Positions 41,201 through 47,313 of a stretch of DNA of 47,313 bases are shown one piece after another. Numbering within the stretch: position 1 is the first letter of the stretch; the number at the start of each line of letters is the position of its first letter. A program made the translations under genes and the position numbers. Under the pieces are notes generated by a model. The model was not told where the DNA came from. It saw nothing but the letters and a program-made list of their open reading frames with translations, and made no database searches. This DNA comes from an uncultured Prevotellaceae bacterium. GTDB lineage: Bacteria; Bacteroidota; Bacteroidia; Bacteroidales; Bacteroidaceae. The stretch spans positions 1-47,313 of the forward strand of contig CAMBDA010000025.1 in NCBI GenBank assembly GCA_945865175.1, written 5' to 3'.

Positions 41201-42772
41201 ATGATAGATCTGACTAACATATTAGGCAAGAATGAGGACTACCTCATTGAGGCAAAGAGTGCAAAGGGAGGTTTCCCTGATAATTTCTGGGAAACTTACT
41301 CTGCGTTTGCCAACACCGATGGTGGTACGATTCTGCTGGGTGTAGAGGAGACGCATGACCATGTGCTCTACATGCAGGATGGTTTGGCTGATGCCCAGAA
41401 GATGAAGGAAACATTCTGGAAGTTGGTGAACAACCGCCAGAAGATCAGCCACAACATCGTTACCAATAGCATGGTTTACATTGACCAGCTTGAAGGCAAG
41501 GACATCCTTGTGGTGGAGGTTCCTCGCGCTGAGCGCACTACACGGCCCGTCTATAAGGGTCAGGATCCTCGCCTGGGGACCTATCGTCGGTGGGGAGAAG
41601 GCGATCACCTCTGCTCCATGGAGGAGGTATCTGCCATGTATCGCGATGCTTCTTCCTCGCCATTGGATGCCCAGCCAATCGAAGAGATGGATTTGTCGGT
41701 GTTTTGCGAAGAGAGTGTGAACGGATATCGCAATGTGTATAGAAGCACCAATCCTCATCACCTTTGGAATAAATTAGATAACGAGATGTTCCTGCGTCGC
41801 ATCAAGGCAGTTGCCATGGGTAAGGACGGGTGCTATCACCCCACGGAGGCAGGCTTGCTGATGTTCGGTTATGAATACGAGATAACGAGCCGCTTCCCGC
41901 AGTATTTCCTCGACTACCAGGAGGATCGCGTGATGATAGGCGTGACGCGCTGGAAGGATCGTATCACATCCACTTCGGGCGACTGGAGCGGTAATCTGTT
42001 TGACTTCACATTCAAAGTGTTGCCCAAATTGCAGTCGGATTTGAAGGTGCCCTTTGTCCTGAAGGGTATGCAGCGTGTGGACGATACGCCCATGCACAAG
42101 GTGCTGCGCGAAGCTGTGGTCAACACCCTCTCAAATGCTGACTACTGGGGCAGGCGCGGAGTGGTGATTCAGAAGGACAAGGAAGGATTCACCTTTGCCA
42201 ATCCTGGTGGTATGCGCATCTCAAAGAGAGAAGCCATCGAAGGCGGTGTGTCTGACCCTCGCAATAGCACCATCCTGAAGTTCTTCTCGCTGATTCGTTT
42301 CGGCGAACGTGCAGGTAGCGGATTGAATGGTATAATGCATGTCTGGAAAAAGGTATATCATACAGATGCCAGCATTTGCGAATCAGATGGAGAAGTGGAA
42401 CGTACGATTCTCAGTTTACCTTTCGATGGTCATGAGCAGGATGTGAATGCAATGTTGCAGTTGTATGATAATGCAGAGGAGTTGACATTTACGGAAACTA
42501 CTGAAGCTACTACGGAAACTGCTACGGAAACCTCTGATAACACTACGGAAACTACGGAAACTTCTGCGGTTACTACGGAAACTTACGACAGCACTACGGA
42601 AACTATACGTTTGATGATTAAGGAGAATCCTAAGATAACAGGTAAAGAACTGGCTTCAAGATGTGGCATTACAGAAGATGGTGTAGCATACCACATCAAG
42701 AAACTAAAGGCATCAGGAAAAATCAAACGTAAAGGTGGTGCAAGAAACGGTGGTGAATGGGTAGTAATGTGA
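41201..42772 (+). CDS. AlbA_2 (Schlafen-like) ATPase with winged-helix tail
   Basis: A 523-residue protein. The N-terminus has an AlbA_2 domain (residues about 1-140: IEAKSAKGGFPDNFWETYSA, FANTDGGTILLGVEE). Next come a linker and an ATPase-type domain of the HATPase_c_4 kind (about 290-400, HKVLREAVVNTLSNADYWGR, FANPGGMRI, RFGERAGSGL). The C-terminus has a winged helix (ITGKELASRCGITEDGVAYH, IKKLKASGKIKRKG). Between them is a Thr/Glu repeat linker coded by in-frame ACGGAAAC repeats. Such proteins are common regulators in accessory regions and some belong to defence loci. No direct function can be given. Confidence 0.85.
   Translation: MIDLTNILGKNEDYLIEAKSAKGGFPDNFWETYSAFANTDGGTILLGVEETHDHVLYMQDGLADAQKMKETFWKLVNNRQKISHNIVTNSMVYIDQLEGKDILVVEVPRAERTTRPVYKGQDPRLGTYRRWGEGDHLCSMEEVSAMYRDASSSPLDAQPIEEMDLSVFCEESVNGYRNVYRSTNPHHLWNKLDNEMFLRRIKAVAMGKDGCYHPTEAGLLMFGYEYEITSRFPQYFLDYQEDRVMIGVTRWKDRITSTSGDWSGNLFDFTFKVLPKLQSDLKVPFVLKGMQRVDDTPMHKVLREAVVNTLSNADYWGRRGVVIQKDKEGFTFANPGGMRISKREAIEGGVSDPRNSTILKFFSLIRFGERAGSGLNGIMHVWKKVYHTDASICESDGEVERTILSLPFDGHEQDVNAMLQLYDNAEELTFTETTEATTETATETSDNTTETTETSAVTTETYDSTTETIRLMIKENPKITGKELASRCGITEDGVAYHIKKLKASGKIKRKGGARNGGEWVVM
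42491..42603 (+). repeat. In-frame ACGGAAAC repeat tract in the AlbA_2 gene
   Basis: Seven copies of ACGGAAAC (starts at 42491, 42512, 42524, 42545, 42554, 42575, 42596), with spacings of 9, 12 or 21 bp. All are multiples of three, so the tract codes a (T)TET linker. Slippage in 3-bp units would change the linker length without breaking the frame. Confidence 0.75.
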
Positions 42773-42790
42773 TTTTGGAGCGATTTTAAT

Positions 42791-42873
42791 TGCAGAGAAA
42801 ATCCGTATCAAGCATAAATACTTGAATCACAGCATGTTTTTCTTTGCAAAGTAAATCCGCATCAAGAATAATG
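42791..42873 (+). repeat. Imperfect direct repeat upstream of the three-gene cluster
   Basis: Two copies of about 29 bp, TGCAGAGAAAATCCGTATCA (from 42791) and TGCAAAGTAAATCCGCATCA (from 42845), each continuing AGCATAA or AGAATAA, 54 bp apart. They lie between the AlbA_2 stop and the start at 42898, so they could be operator sites of the downstream cluster. Confidence 0.5.
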
Positions 42874-42897
42874 ATAAGTACATCGGAATAAAATTTT

Positions 42898-43914
42898 ATG
42901 GCAGTTTACCAAATATACAAAGTACTTTTCAACCGCTCGCGCCAGGGCAATTTGCTCTCGACGATGGATGGCCGCTCGGCATACGACAAGGCACAAGAGT
43001 TGCTGGAGGAGATGCTGGGTGGCGTGCTTCCGCTGACGAAGGAGAAGCGCGACAAGACGCTTGTGCCACTGGAGAACTACGTGGAGAAGAAGCGCGATGG
43101 GGTGACGGTGATGGTGGTTTGCAACGAGAAGAACCACAAGTATCGCGAGAAGCTGGAGGAGCACGAACTGGTGTATCATCCCGGCTGTCGCGTCATCCTC
43201 GACAATCGCCCGGGCATTGCGCAGTTGGCCATTGAGCGTTCGCAGTCGTTTGATGGTAAGACGGACAAGGTGCGCGACATTCTGCAGGAGGCTTTCTGCA
43301 AACTCTTTGACCAATACCAACTGACGGTAGAGATCAGGGCGAAGAAGCGTGAGGGAACATTCTGGGAGGCGGTTGATGAACAATGCCTGACGTACAACGA
43401 CAGAATCCAGCACGTGGTATATGAGTTCCCAGATGATGACGAGGTAGGTCCTATTGATGCCAGTCGTCAGACGATGGACAAGCTGACATTGTTGAAAAGC
43501 CTTAATGCGGCGATGAATGCTGCACGTGGTGTCTATCATGCCTATTCAAGCAAGGAGAAAACCATACAGCTGGATAAGACGCAGGAGGACATTGCCAACA
43601 TGGTGGCGATGTGCTGCCAGAACGGTTATAACATCAGTGTACACTTCCAGCATTATGGTGTTTACCGGTTTGGTACGGATATCAAGGCTTTGAGCCAGTT
43701 AAAGGACGAGGTGGTGAAGGAATTTGTGGATGGGCAGACAGCCATCGGCAAAACTGTTGAAGGCGAATGGGCATTGGTGCATTGGCTGGACGAGATACGC
43801 AAAGTAACAGAAAACTACAAAGATGAAGAACCGGTTGCAAAGAAGCGAAAGGGAAGCCATCAGTACCAGATGGAGGAAGAATCCAATATGGGACGTGTTG
43901 CAGAATCCGAGTAG
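42898..43914 (+). CDS. Unknown protein A of a three-gene cluster
   Basis: A 338-residue soluble protein (MAVYQIYKVLFNRSRQGNLL...) that I do not recognise. It is mixed alpha/beta, Lys/Glu-rich and without signal or membrane segment. Segments such as TVMVVCNEKNHKYREKLEEH, VRDILQEAFCKLFDQYQLTV and QEDIANMVAMCCQNGYNISV look like globular core. The C-terminus is basic (PVAKKRKGSHQYQ). It overlaps the next gene by about 90 bases in another frame, which is large and may mean one of the starts is later. A direct repeat lies in its leader. Confidence 0.65.
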   Translation: MAVYQIYKVLFNRSRQGNLLSTMDGRSAYDKAQELLEEMLGGVLPLTKEKRDKTLVPLENYVEKKRDGVTVMVVCNEKNHKYREKLEEHELVYHPGCRVILDNRPGIAQLAIERSQSFDGKTDKVRDILQEAFCKLFDQYQLTVEIRAKKREGTFWEAVDEQCLTYNDRIQHVVYEFPDDDEVGPIDASRQTMDKLTLLKSLNAAMNAARGVYHAYSSKEKTIQLDKTQEDIANMVAMCCQNGYNISVHFQHYGVYRFGTDIKALSQLKDEVVKEFVDGQTAIGKTVEGEWALVHWLDEIRKVTENYKDEEPVAKKRKGSHQYQMEEESNMGRVAESE

Positions 43915-44614
43915 GACGATAGAAAGAGGACTCACCCATCTGCGACTGACCACCGAGGAGGTTTTCCATGAAACCTTCCGGGTGCTGGACGAGGTGAAGG
44001 AGAATCCCAAGGACGCAAGTTTCATGATGCGAGGTCTTTGGGATAGTGTCTATTGTGACCTGCGCGAGCTGGATGAAGATGCAAGCGATGATGAACTGCA
44101 ACTGGCTACGAGCGAACTGGTTTACGTTGTGATGCTGATGCTGAGCATGGTGGATGGCAGCTGGTACACAAAGCTGACCATGGTGCTGATGGAACAGATA
44201 ACAGAAAACAGCAGTCACTACGACCGCCTACAGATGCTCTTCATGCCGAACCTTTGGCGTTATGGCGAGGAAAAGGTAAAGGCGTTTCTGAATGAGTACA
44301 TGGAGAGCGATGAGGTTTGGATTTCGGACGAGATAGATGAGTGCCTGACGTTTGTCAGAAACGAAGATGCCCGCCTAATGAAAGAGCAAGCCAACAAGGA
44401 GGCATTGAAGCTGGTGAAGACCGTCATCATCAAGGATTCGGAGGTGAAGATTGATTCGCCTCAAAACGTGGTGTATCCACAAGATGGAAGTACTGCAAAC
44501 ATAGGTTGCGATCAACAAAATTCAACCTTCCCGACCTTCTTGCCTCCTACCAATGATGTGCAAGGACAGCTTGGCAGTCAGAAGAATGAACAGAAAAGTA
44601 TAACAGAAAGGTAG
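43823..44614 (+). CDS. Unknown protein B of the three-gene cluster
   Basis: A 263-residue protein from the ATG at 43823. A shorter product could begin at the Met in FMMRGL. It is largely helical (RGLTHLRLTTEEVFHETFRV, LVYVVMLMLSMVD, YGEEKVKAFLNEYMESDEVW). A C-terminal part contains DGSTANIGCDQQNSTFPTF. The IGCDQ...TF motif recurs in the N-terminus of the next protein. No known domain is recognised. It overlaps protein A in a different frame and lies 6 bp before protein C, so the three form an operon. Confidence 0.65.
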   Translation: MKNRLQRSEREAISTRWRKNPIWDVLQNPSRTIERGLTHLRLTTEEVFHETFRVLDEVKENPKDASFMMRGLWDSVYCDLRELDEDASDDELQLATSELVYVVMLMLSMVDGSWYTKLTMVLMEQITENSSHYDRLQMLFMPNLWRYGEEKVKAFLNEYMESDEVWISDEIDECLTFVRNEDARLMKEQANKEALKLVKTVIIKDSEVKIDSPQNVVYPQDGSTANIGCDQQNSTFPTFLPPTNDVQGQLGSQKNEQKSITER

Positions 44615-44620
44615 CGTACT

Positions 44621-45280
44621 ATGGAAGATAATAAGAACATACAAGGACAGCCACAGGTAATTATCGCATACGGCATGAACAACATAGGGTGCGACCAGCG
44701 TGGTGCTACGTTTCAGACGGTGGTGAGCATAAAGGATAACGATCCGCTTCGCTACGATAATGAAGACTCTTCTCTTTCCGAGAGCAACGTCATCTTCAAT
44801 ACTCGCATTCTGACCACAGAGGAACACTATCGAAAGGTGCGTGATGTTATCCTACGATTCATCAAGCAGGAGGGGGTGGCTTCGGACGTGGAGCAGATAA
44901 ACCCTTCGGCTCAGAATGAGTGGTACTACATCATGAAGGGTATTCGTGAGTCAGGTATGGCACGTAGCGACATGGGCGATACGAAGTTCGCTGGGCAGAT
45001 GGTTGCATGGTTCCCTGATATGTTCGCAGATAAGATTGGCGAGGGTGACAGCAAGGATTTTGTGCGTAACTTTGCCAAGAGCATTTCCGCAGAGCGCAAC
45101 AACTACTGGACGGAGGGCGCTGAGCGGAAGGAGGTTGCCATCATAGACATGCACGCCCATGCGCGTACACGTAATATAGATAATGGTAAGGCGATACGAG
45201 CTTTCGGCGTTGCCAACGGCCTCAAGAGGGCTCTGGAGGAACTGAAAACGGAGATACAGAAGGCGCAGAGCGCACGGTAG
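44621..45280 (+). CDS. Unknown protein C of the three-gene cluster
   Basis: A 219-residue soluble protein starting MEDNKNIQGQPQVIIAYGMN. The next residues, NIGCDQRGATFQTV, match the IGCDQ motif of protein B. The middle region (EEHYRKVRDVILRFIKQEGV, SAQNEWYYIMKGIRESG, MVAWFPDMFAD) is helical. The C-terminus is Lys/Glu-rich (RALEELKTEIQKAQSAR). It is the last gene before the RAYT transposase, whose REP-like palindrome begins 8 bp after its stop. Function unknown. Confidence 0.7.
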   Translation: MEDNKNIQGQPQVIIAYGMNNIGCDQRGATFQTVVSIKDNDPLRYDNEDSSLSESNVIFNTRILTTEEHYRKVRDVILRFIKQEGVASDVEQINPSAQNEWYYIMKGIRESGMARSDMGDTKFAGQMVAWFPDMFADKIGEGDSKDFVRNFAKSISAERNNYWTEGAERKEVAIIDMHAHARTRNIDNGKAIRAFGVANGLKRALEELKTEIQKAQSAR

Positions 45281-45287
45281 TGGCAGT

Positions 45288-45335
45288 AGTCAGCCCAGGA
45301 CAGCTGACTGCTGGAATGCCAGCCAAGGGCGGCTG
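45288..45335 (+). repeat. REP-like palindromes upstream of the RAYT gene
   Basis: AGTCAGC...GCTGACT (45288-45294 with 45303-45309) and CAGCCAAGGGCGGCTG (45320-45335). They resemble the palindrome after the gene (46683-46704), the arrangement expected of REP sequences recognised by RAYT proteins. Confidence 0.7.
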
Positions 45336-45364
45336 AGAATGATATTTTAAAAGGAATCAAAGAC

Positions 45365-46684
45365 ATGACTGACAATAACTCTTCATACAGGCCTCATGAT
45401 CCAGGGCATGACTATTATGCTCCGGGCATTTACCTCATCACGCTGGTGGTGAGGAACAGGAAGGAGAATGCTCGGATGTTCGGGATTCTGAATAATGACC
45501 TCCAGCATCCCGATGTGGTGCTGAATGAGGTGGGAAAGGCAGTACTGGAGTGTTGGGAAGAGATACCCAAGCGACAAGTGGTGCATGGACGCAAAGTGGT
45601 AGTGCATGCCGCCATTTGTATGCCCGATCACTTTCATGGAGTGATAGAGGTGAAGGAGAAAATGGACGTGAGTGTAGGAGAGGTGATTTGCGGGTTCAAA
45701 ATTGGATGCACGCAGGCATGGAGACAATTATCGCAGCCATGTACGGCTGCTGTGGATGGGAAGAAGCCGCACATGGCTTCGAGCAACGACACTATCCCTG
45801 ATCTGCACCGCATGTCGAAGAAACAGCGGGCGGCATACTATGCTGCGCACCCTGAGGCACAGCAGCCATTGTGGGATGACAACTACGATGACACCATCTG
45901 CCTGATCGACCCTGAGACGGGCGAATACTGCCAACGGCACTTCACGGCGATGGTGCAGTATGTGGATGATAATGCACGGAGGGCGATCATCATGAAGCTG
46001 CGCCCGGAGTTCATGAAGCGATGCCTGCATGTGAGGATAGAGAGCATTGGTGCTGACGGAAAGTCTGTGGTGCGTGATTATGCTGCTTTCGGTAATCTGT
46101 TTCTGCTCAGGTGGGCAAGGAAGGTGCAAGTGTTCTGCCATCGATTGACACGTAGGGCGATGCTAACCGATGAGGAGTGGCAGAAGGCTACTGCAAGTTG
46201 GGAAACCATCCGCGCGTTTGAGAAGCATGCCAGGGAACATAAGCTGGGACGCTTTGACCGTGACTGGTACCGCAGCACCAATCCCGATACGATTACAGCT
46301 ATTGACTACACACGCACGGAAGCATACAAGAAGAAGCATGAGGCGTGGGTGGCGCAGGTGTTGGCTGGACAGACGGTGATAGTGACGCCAGGCATCTCGA
46401 AGGGCGAACAGCTGATGAAAGACGAATGCATAGAAAAGGGCTTTCCGCTGATACACCTGCAGAAGGAGCCCATTGGTGCGCTGTGGAAGCCGGAGAAGAC
46501 GCGCTTTGATGCTTGCGGCCAAGGACGCTTGCTGATATTGGCTCCTTGGAAGGCGGATGAGTTGGGCGATATTGGCGATGTGCCTTCGGCTGCTGACTAC
46601 TCGGTATTCCATAACCTCAATAAACTGGCGGAGGAGATCTGCCTTTTTGATGGGGAGGCGGCGGTGCTGGGAGATAAGAGATAA
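45365..46684 (+). CDS. REP-associated tyrosine transposase (RAYT, Y1 HUH)
   Basis: A 439-residue protein. The N-terminal half is a Y1 HUH domain with the metal-binding HUH motif H89FH91 in CMPDHFHGVIEV and the single catalytic Tyr199 in TAMVQYVDDNARRA. A typical RAYT has about 60-90 residues between HUH and Tyr. Here there is an insert of about 45 residues (QLSQPCTAAVDGKKPHM...) before the LWDDNYDD segment, and the insert begins at a REP-like palindrome at 45733-45750. The C-terminal extension (about 250-439, with FDRDWYRSTNPDTITAIDYT and QTVIVTPGISKGEQLM) is longer than usual. The gene is flanked by REP-like palindromes. It would mobilise REP sequences. Confidence 0.85.
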   Translation: MTDNNSSYRPHDPGHDYYAPGIYLITLVVRNRKENARMFGILNNDLQHPDVVLNEVGKAVLECWEEIPKRQVVHGRKVVVHAAICMPDHFHGVIEVKEKMDVSVGEVICGFKIGCTQAWRQLSQPCTAAVDGKKPHMASSNDTIPDLHRMSKKQRAAYYAAHPEAQQPLWDDNYDDTICLIDPETGEYCQRHFTAMVQYVDDNARRAIIMKLRPEFMKRCLHVRIESIGADGKSVVRDYAAFGNLFLLRWARKVQVFCHRLTRRAMLTDEEWQKATASWETIRAFEKHAREHKLGRFDRDWYRSTNPDTITAIDYTRTEAYKKKHEAWVAQVLAGQTVIVTPGISKGEQLMKDECIEKGFPLIHLQKEPIGALWKPEKTRFDACGQGRLLILAPWKADELGDIGDVPSAADYSVFHNLNKLAEEICLFDGEAAVLGDKR

Positions 46685-46704
46685 TCAGCCAAGGACGGCT
46701 GATT
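46683..46704 (+). repeat. REP-like palindrome after the RAYT gene
   Basis: The perfect 8-bp stem AATCAGCC/GGCTGATT encloses AAGGAC. The core CAGCCAAGGACGGCTG differs by one base from the upstream copy at 45320-45335. It overlaps the RAYT stop codon. Confidence 0.75.
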
Positions 46705-46744
46705 GGAATAATTGTTAATTGCGTGAATTGATCTCGGAAGGCAA

Positions 46745-46890
46745 ATAACGAAAATAACGCAATTTTCTAAATATAACGTTATTCTGAATCGGTTACATGC
46801 AAAAGCAAATCTGTAAATCGCTGTAAATCATTGTTTTACAAGTTAAAATTAAAATAACGAAAAAATAACGCACGGTTATAATTCCGTTAT
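46745..46890 (+). repeat. ATAACG iteron-like repeats
   Basis: ATAACG at 46745, 46754, 46773, 46854 and 46865 and the inverse CGTTAT at 46777 and 46885, plus two CTGTAAATC copies around 46812-46830. The array is AT-rich and lies in an intergenic region, as an operator or a replication origin would. Confidence 0.5.
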
Positions 46891-46905
46891 AATTTGGTTG
46901 TAATG

Positions 46906-46940
46906 GCCTCATTCTCTATACAAGGGAGTGAGGCTTTTTT
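46906..46940 (+). terminator. Strong plus-strand terminator
   Basis: An 11-bp stem (GCCTCATTCTC with GGGAGTGAGGC, two G-T pairs), 7-nt loop, followed by TTTTTT. No gene immediately precedes it on the plus strand other than the RAYT about 220 bp upstream. Confidence 0.8.
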
Positions 46941-46969
46941 GTGTCTGTACGCGTCATTTGCAACGTTTG

Positions 46970-47030
46970 CGTTGGACAACGGATTGGACTCGTTGGACAG
47001 AATTGTGGAAAGTCGTTGGACACGTTGGAC
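46970..47030 (+). repeat. CGTTGGAC direct repeats
   Basis: CGTTGGAC at 46970-46977, 46991-46998, 47014-47021 and 47023-47030, plus the variant ATTGGAC near 46983. The first three are about 21-23 bp apart, two helical turns, suggesting a regulator binding array upstream of the promoter at 47080. Confidence 0.6.
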
Positions 47031-47079
47031 AATGGCTGATTTACAGTGTTTTATCTTTCTTGTAGTGCGGAATAGTGCG

Positions 47080-47087
47080 TACCTTTG
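47080..47087 (+). promoter_or_regulatory. -7 element of the right-edge operon
   Basis: TACCTTTG, with TTTC 20 bp upstream as a near -33. The first possible start is 47114. Confidence 0.6.
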
Positions 47088-47113
47088 CATCAGCTTTTCA
47101 GGAGCTGGTGACG

Positions 47114-47230
47114 ATGAAAGGCGCGGTTGCCTTTCGGGTAGCACCTAAGAAAACGCCTATGGCACTTTATTTCAGTTTTTCAGTTTGGAAGGTGAGCTTC
47201 ACCTTGAACATTAATCTAAGAAAGGAGTAG
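47114..47230 (+). CDS. Putative 38-residue leader ORF
   Basis: MKGAVAFRVAPKKTPM followed by ALYFSFSVWKVSFTLNINLR and KE, ending in a stop 4 bp before the next ATG. The AFRVAPKKTPM start vaguely resembles the N-terminus of Bacteroidetes HU-like proteins, so it may be a degraded HU gene or a leader peptide. Low support. Confidence 0.35.
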   Translation: MKGAVAFRVAPKKTPMALYFSFSVWKVSFTLNINLRKE

Positions 47231-47234
47231 GACG

Positions 47235-47313
47235 ATGGAAAAGTCAGTACAGATCATTCAGCAAGGCGCTCTGGTGGAGCGACCTTATCAGGACCGCAAC
47301 GGTCAGCAGCAGG
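47235..47313 (+). CDS. Partial CDS running off the right edge
   Basis: Starts MEKSVQIIQQGALVERPYQD at 47235 after AGGAGTAGGACG, a rare Shine-Dalgarno-like site here, and continues past the window end. 26 residues are visible, rich in Gln. The family cannot be told from this. Confidence 0.6.
   Translation, partial: MEKSVQIIQQGALVERPYQDRNGQQQ

Larger units (their letters stand above)
46685..47113. other. Repeat-rich control region before the right-edge operon
   Basis: No gene is visible. From 46745 to 46890 ATAACG is repeated (five direct and two inverted copies). A terminator (46906-46940) follows, then CGTTGGAC repeats (46970-47030), then a TACCTTTG promoter (47080-47087). The layout suggests the edge of another mobile or phage-like region whose genes continue beyond the window. 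Confidence 0.5.

Noticed and set aside
42491..42603. CRISPR or VNTR outside a gene at the ACGGAAAC tract
   Set aside because: The tract is fully inside an open frame and all spacings are multiples of three, so it is a coding linker.
46970..47030. CRISPR array made of the CGTTGGAC repeats
   Set aside because: Repeats are only 8 bp, spacing is uneven (21, 23 and 9 bp) and no cas gene is near.

Overview
The window looks like chromosomal DNA from a member of the order Bacteroidales (Bacteroides/Prevotella group). The signs are promoters of the Bacteroidetes type (a TAnnTTTG -7 element, in two places exactly 20 bp from a TTTG -33 element), TonB-dependent transport with surface lipoproteins, C-terminal tails resembling type IX secretion sorting domains, a 'smalltalk' micro-protein beside an HU-like DNA-binding protein, and few Shine-Dalgarno sites. 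The genus cannot be fixed from the sequence alone.

Layout. (1) 1-9.1 kb: a small Cys/Gly-rich protein of unknown function and a large macroglobulin-like (MG2) envelope protein, then a likely operon of TonB receptor, beta-helix lipoprotein and purple-acid-phosphatase-like lipoprotein, closed by a terminator. (2) 9.1-16.5 kb, minus strand: a housekeeping run topA - aroK - speA - argB, a hairpin, then an ECF sigma factor and its probable membrane regulator. A NUDIX hydrolase lies upstream of topA. (3) 16.6-18.7 kb: an NfeD-like membrane protein plus flotillin, then tRNA-Leu(CAA). (4) 18.78-24.08 kb: an AT-rich integrative element of about 5.3 kb inserted in the 3' end of tRNA-Leu. It has 13-bp att repeats, paired putative integrase arm sites at both ends, a tyrosine integrase, a HTH protein, a filamentous-phage gene II-like replication initiator and three proteins I do not recognise. 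No relaxase, capsid or Zot-like gene is visible. (5) 24.4-35.5 kb: a secreted polysaccharide-degradation cluster without SusC/SusD: a CE1-like esterase, a GH5 enzyme with two CBM6-like modules, a small secreted protein, an 885-residue protein with three related barrel modules of which only the first keeps its catalytic glutamates, and a 1251-residue repeat protein. (6) 35.7-37.55 kb: a cassette of HU-like protein, small membrane protein and smalltalk protein bounded by an exact 32-bp inverted repeat. (7) 37.8-42.8 kb: a defence/toxin island with a zeta-type toxin pair, a Fic protein, DUF3791/DUF3990-type genes, a cytosine methyltransferase and HNH nuclease that both look internally deleted, and an AlbA_2/ATPase regulator. 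(8) 42.9-46.7 kb: three adjacent proteins of unknown function, two sharing an IGCDQ motif, followed by a REP-associated (RAYT) transposase flanked by its own REP-like palindromes. (9) 46.7-47.3 kb: a repeat-rich control region and the start of another operon running off the right edge.

How the parts work together. The 3.9-9.0 kb operon probably captures and dephosphorylates a phosphorylated compound at the cell surface. The 24-35 kb genes probably bind, de-esterify and cut a plant or fungal polysaccharide outside the cell. The stretch from 35.7 kb to the right end is accessory DNA with several layers of insertion and deletion. The best candidates for a previously undescribed system are the tRNA-Leu mini-element, the inverted-repeat HU/smalltalk cassette and the three-gene 42.9-45.3 kb cluster.
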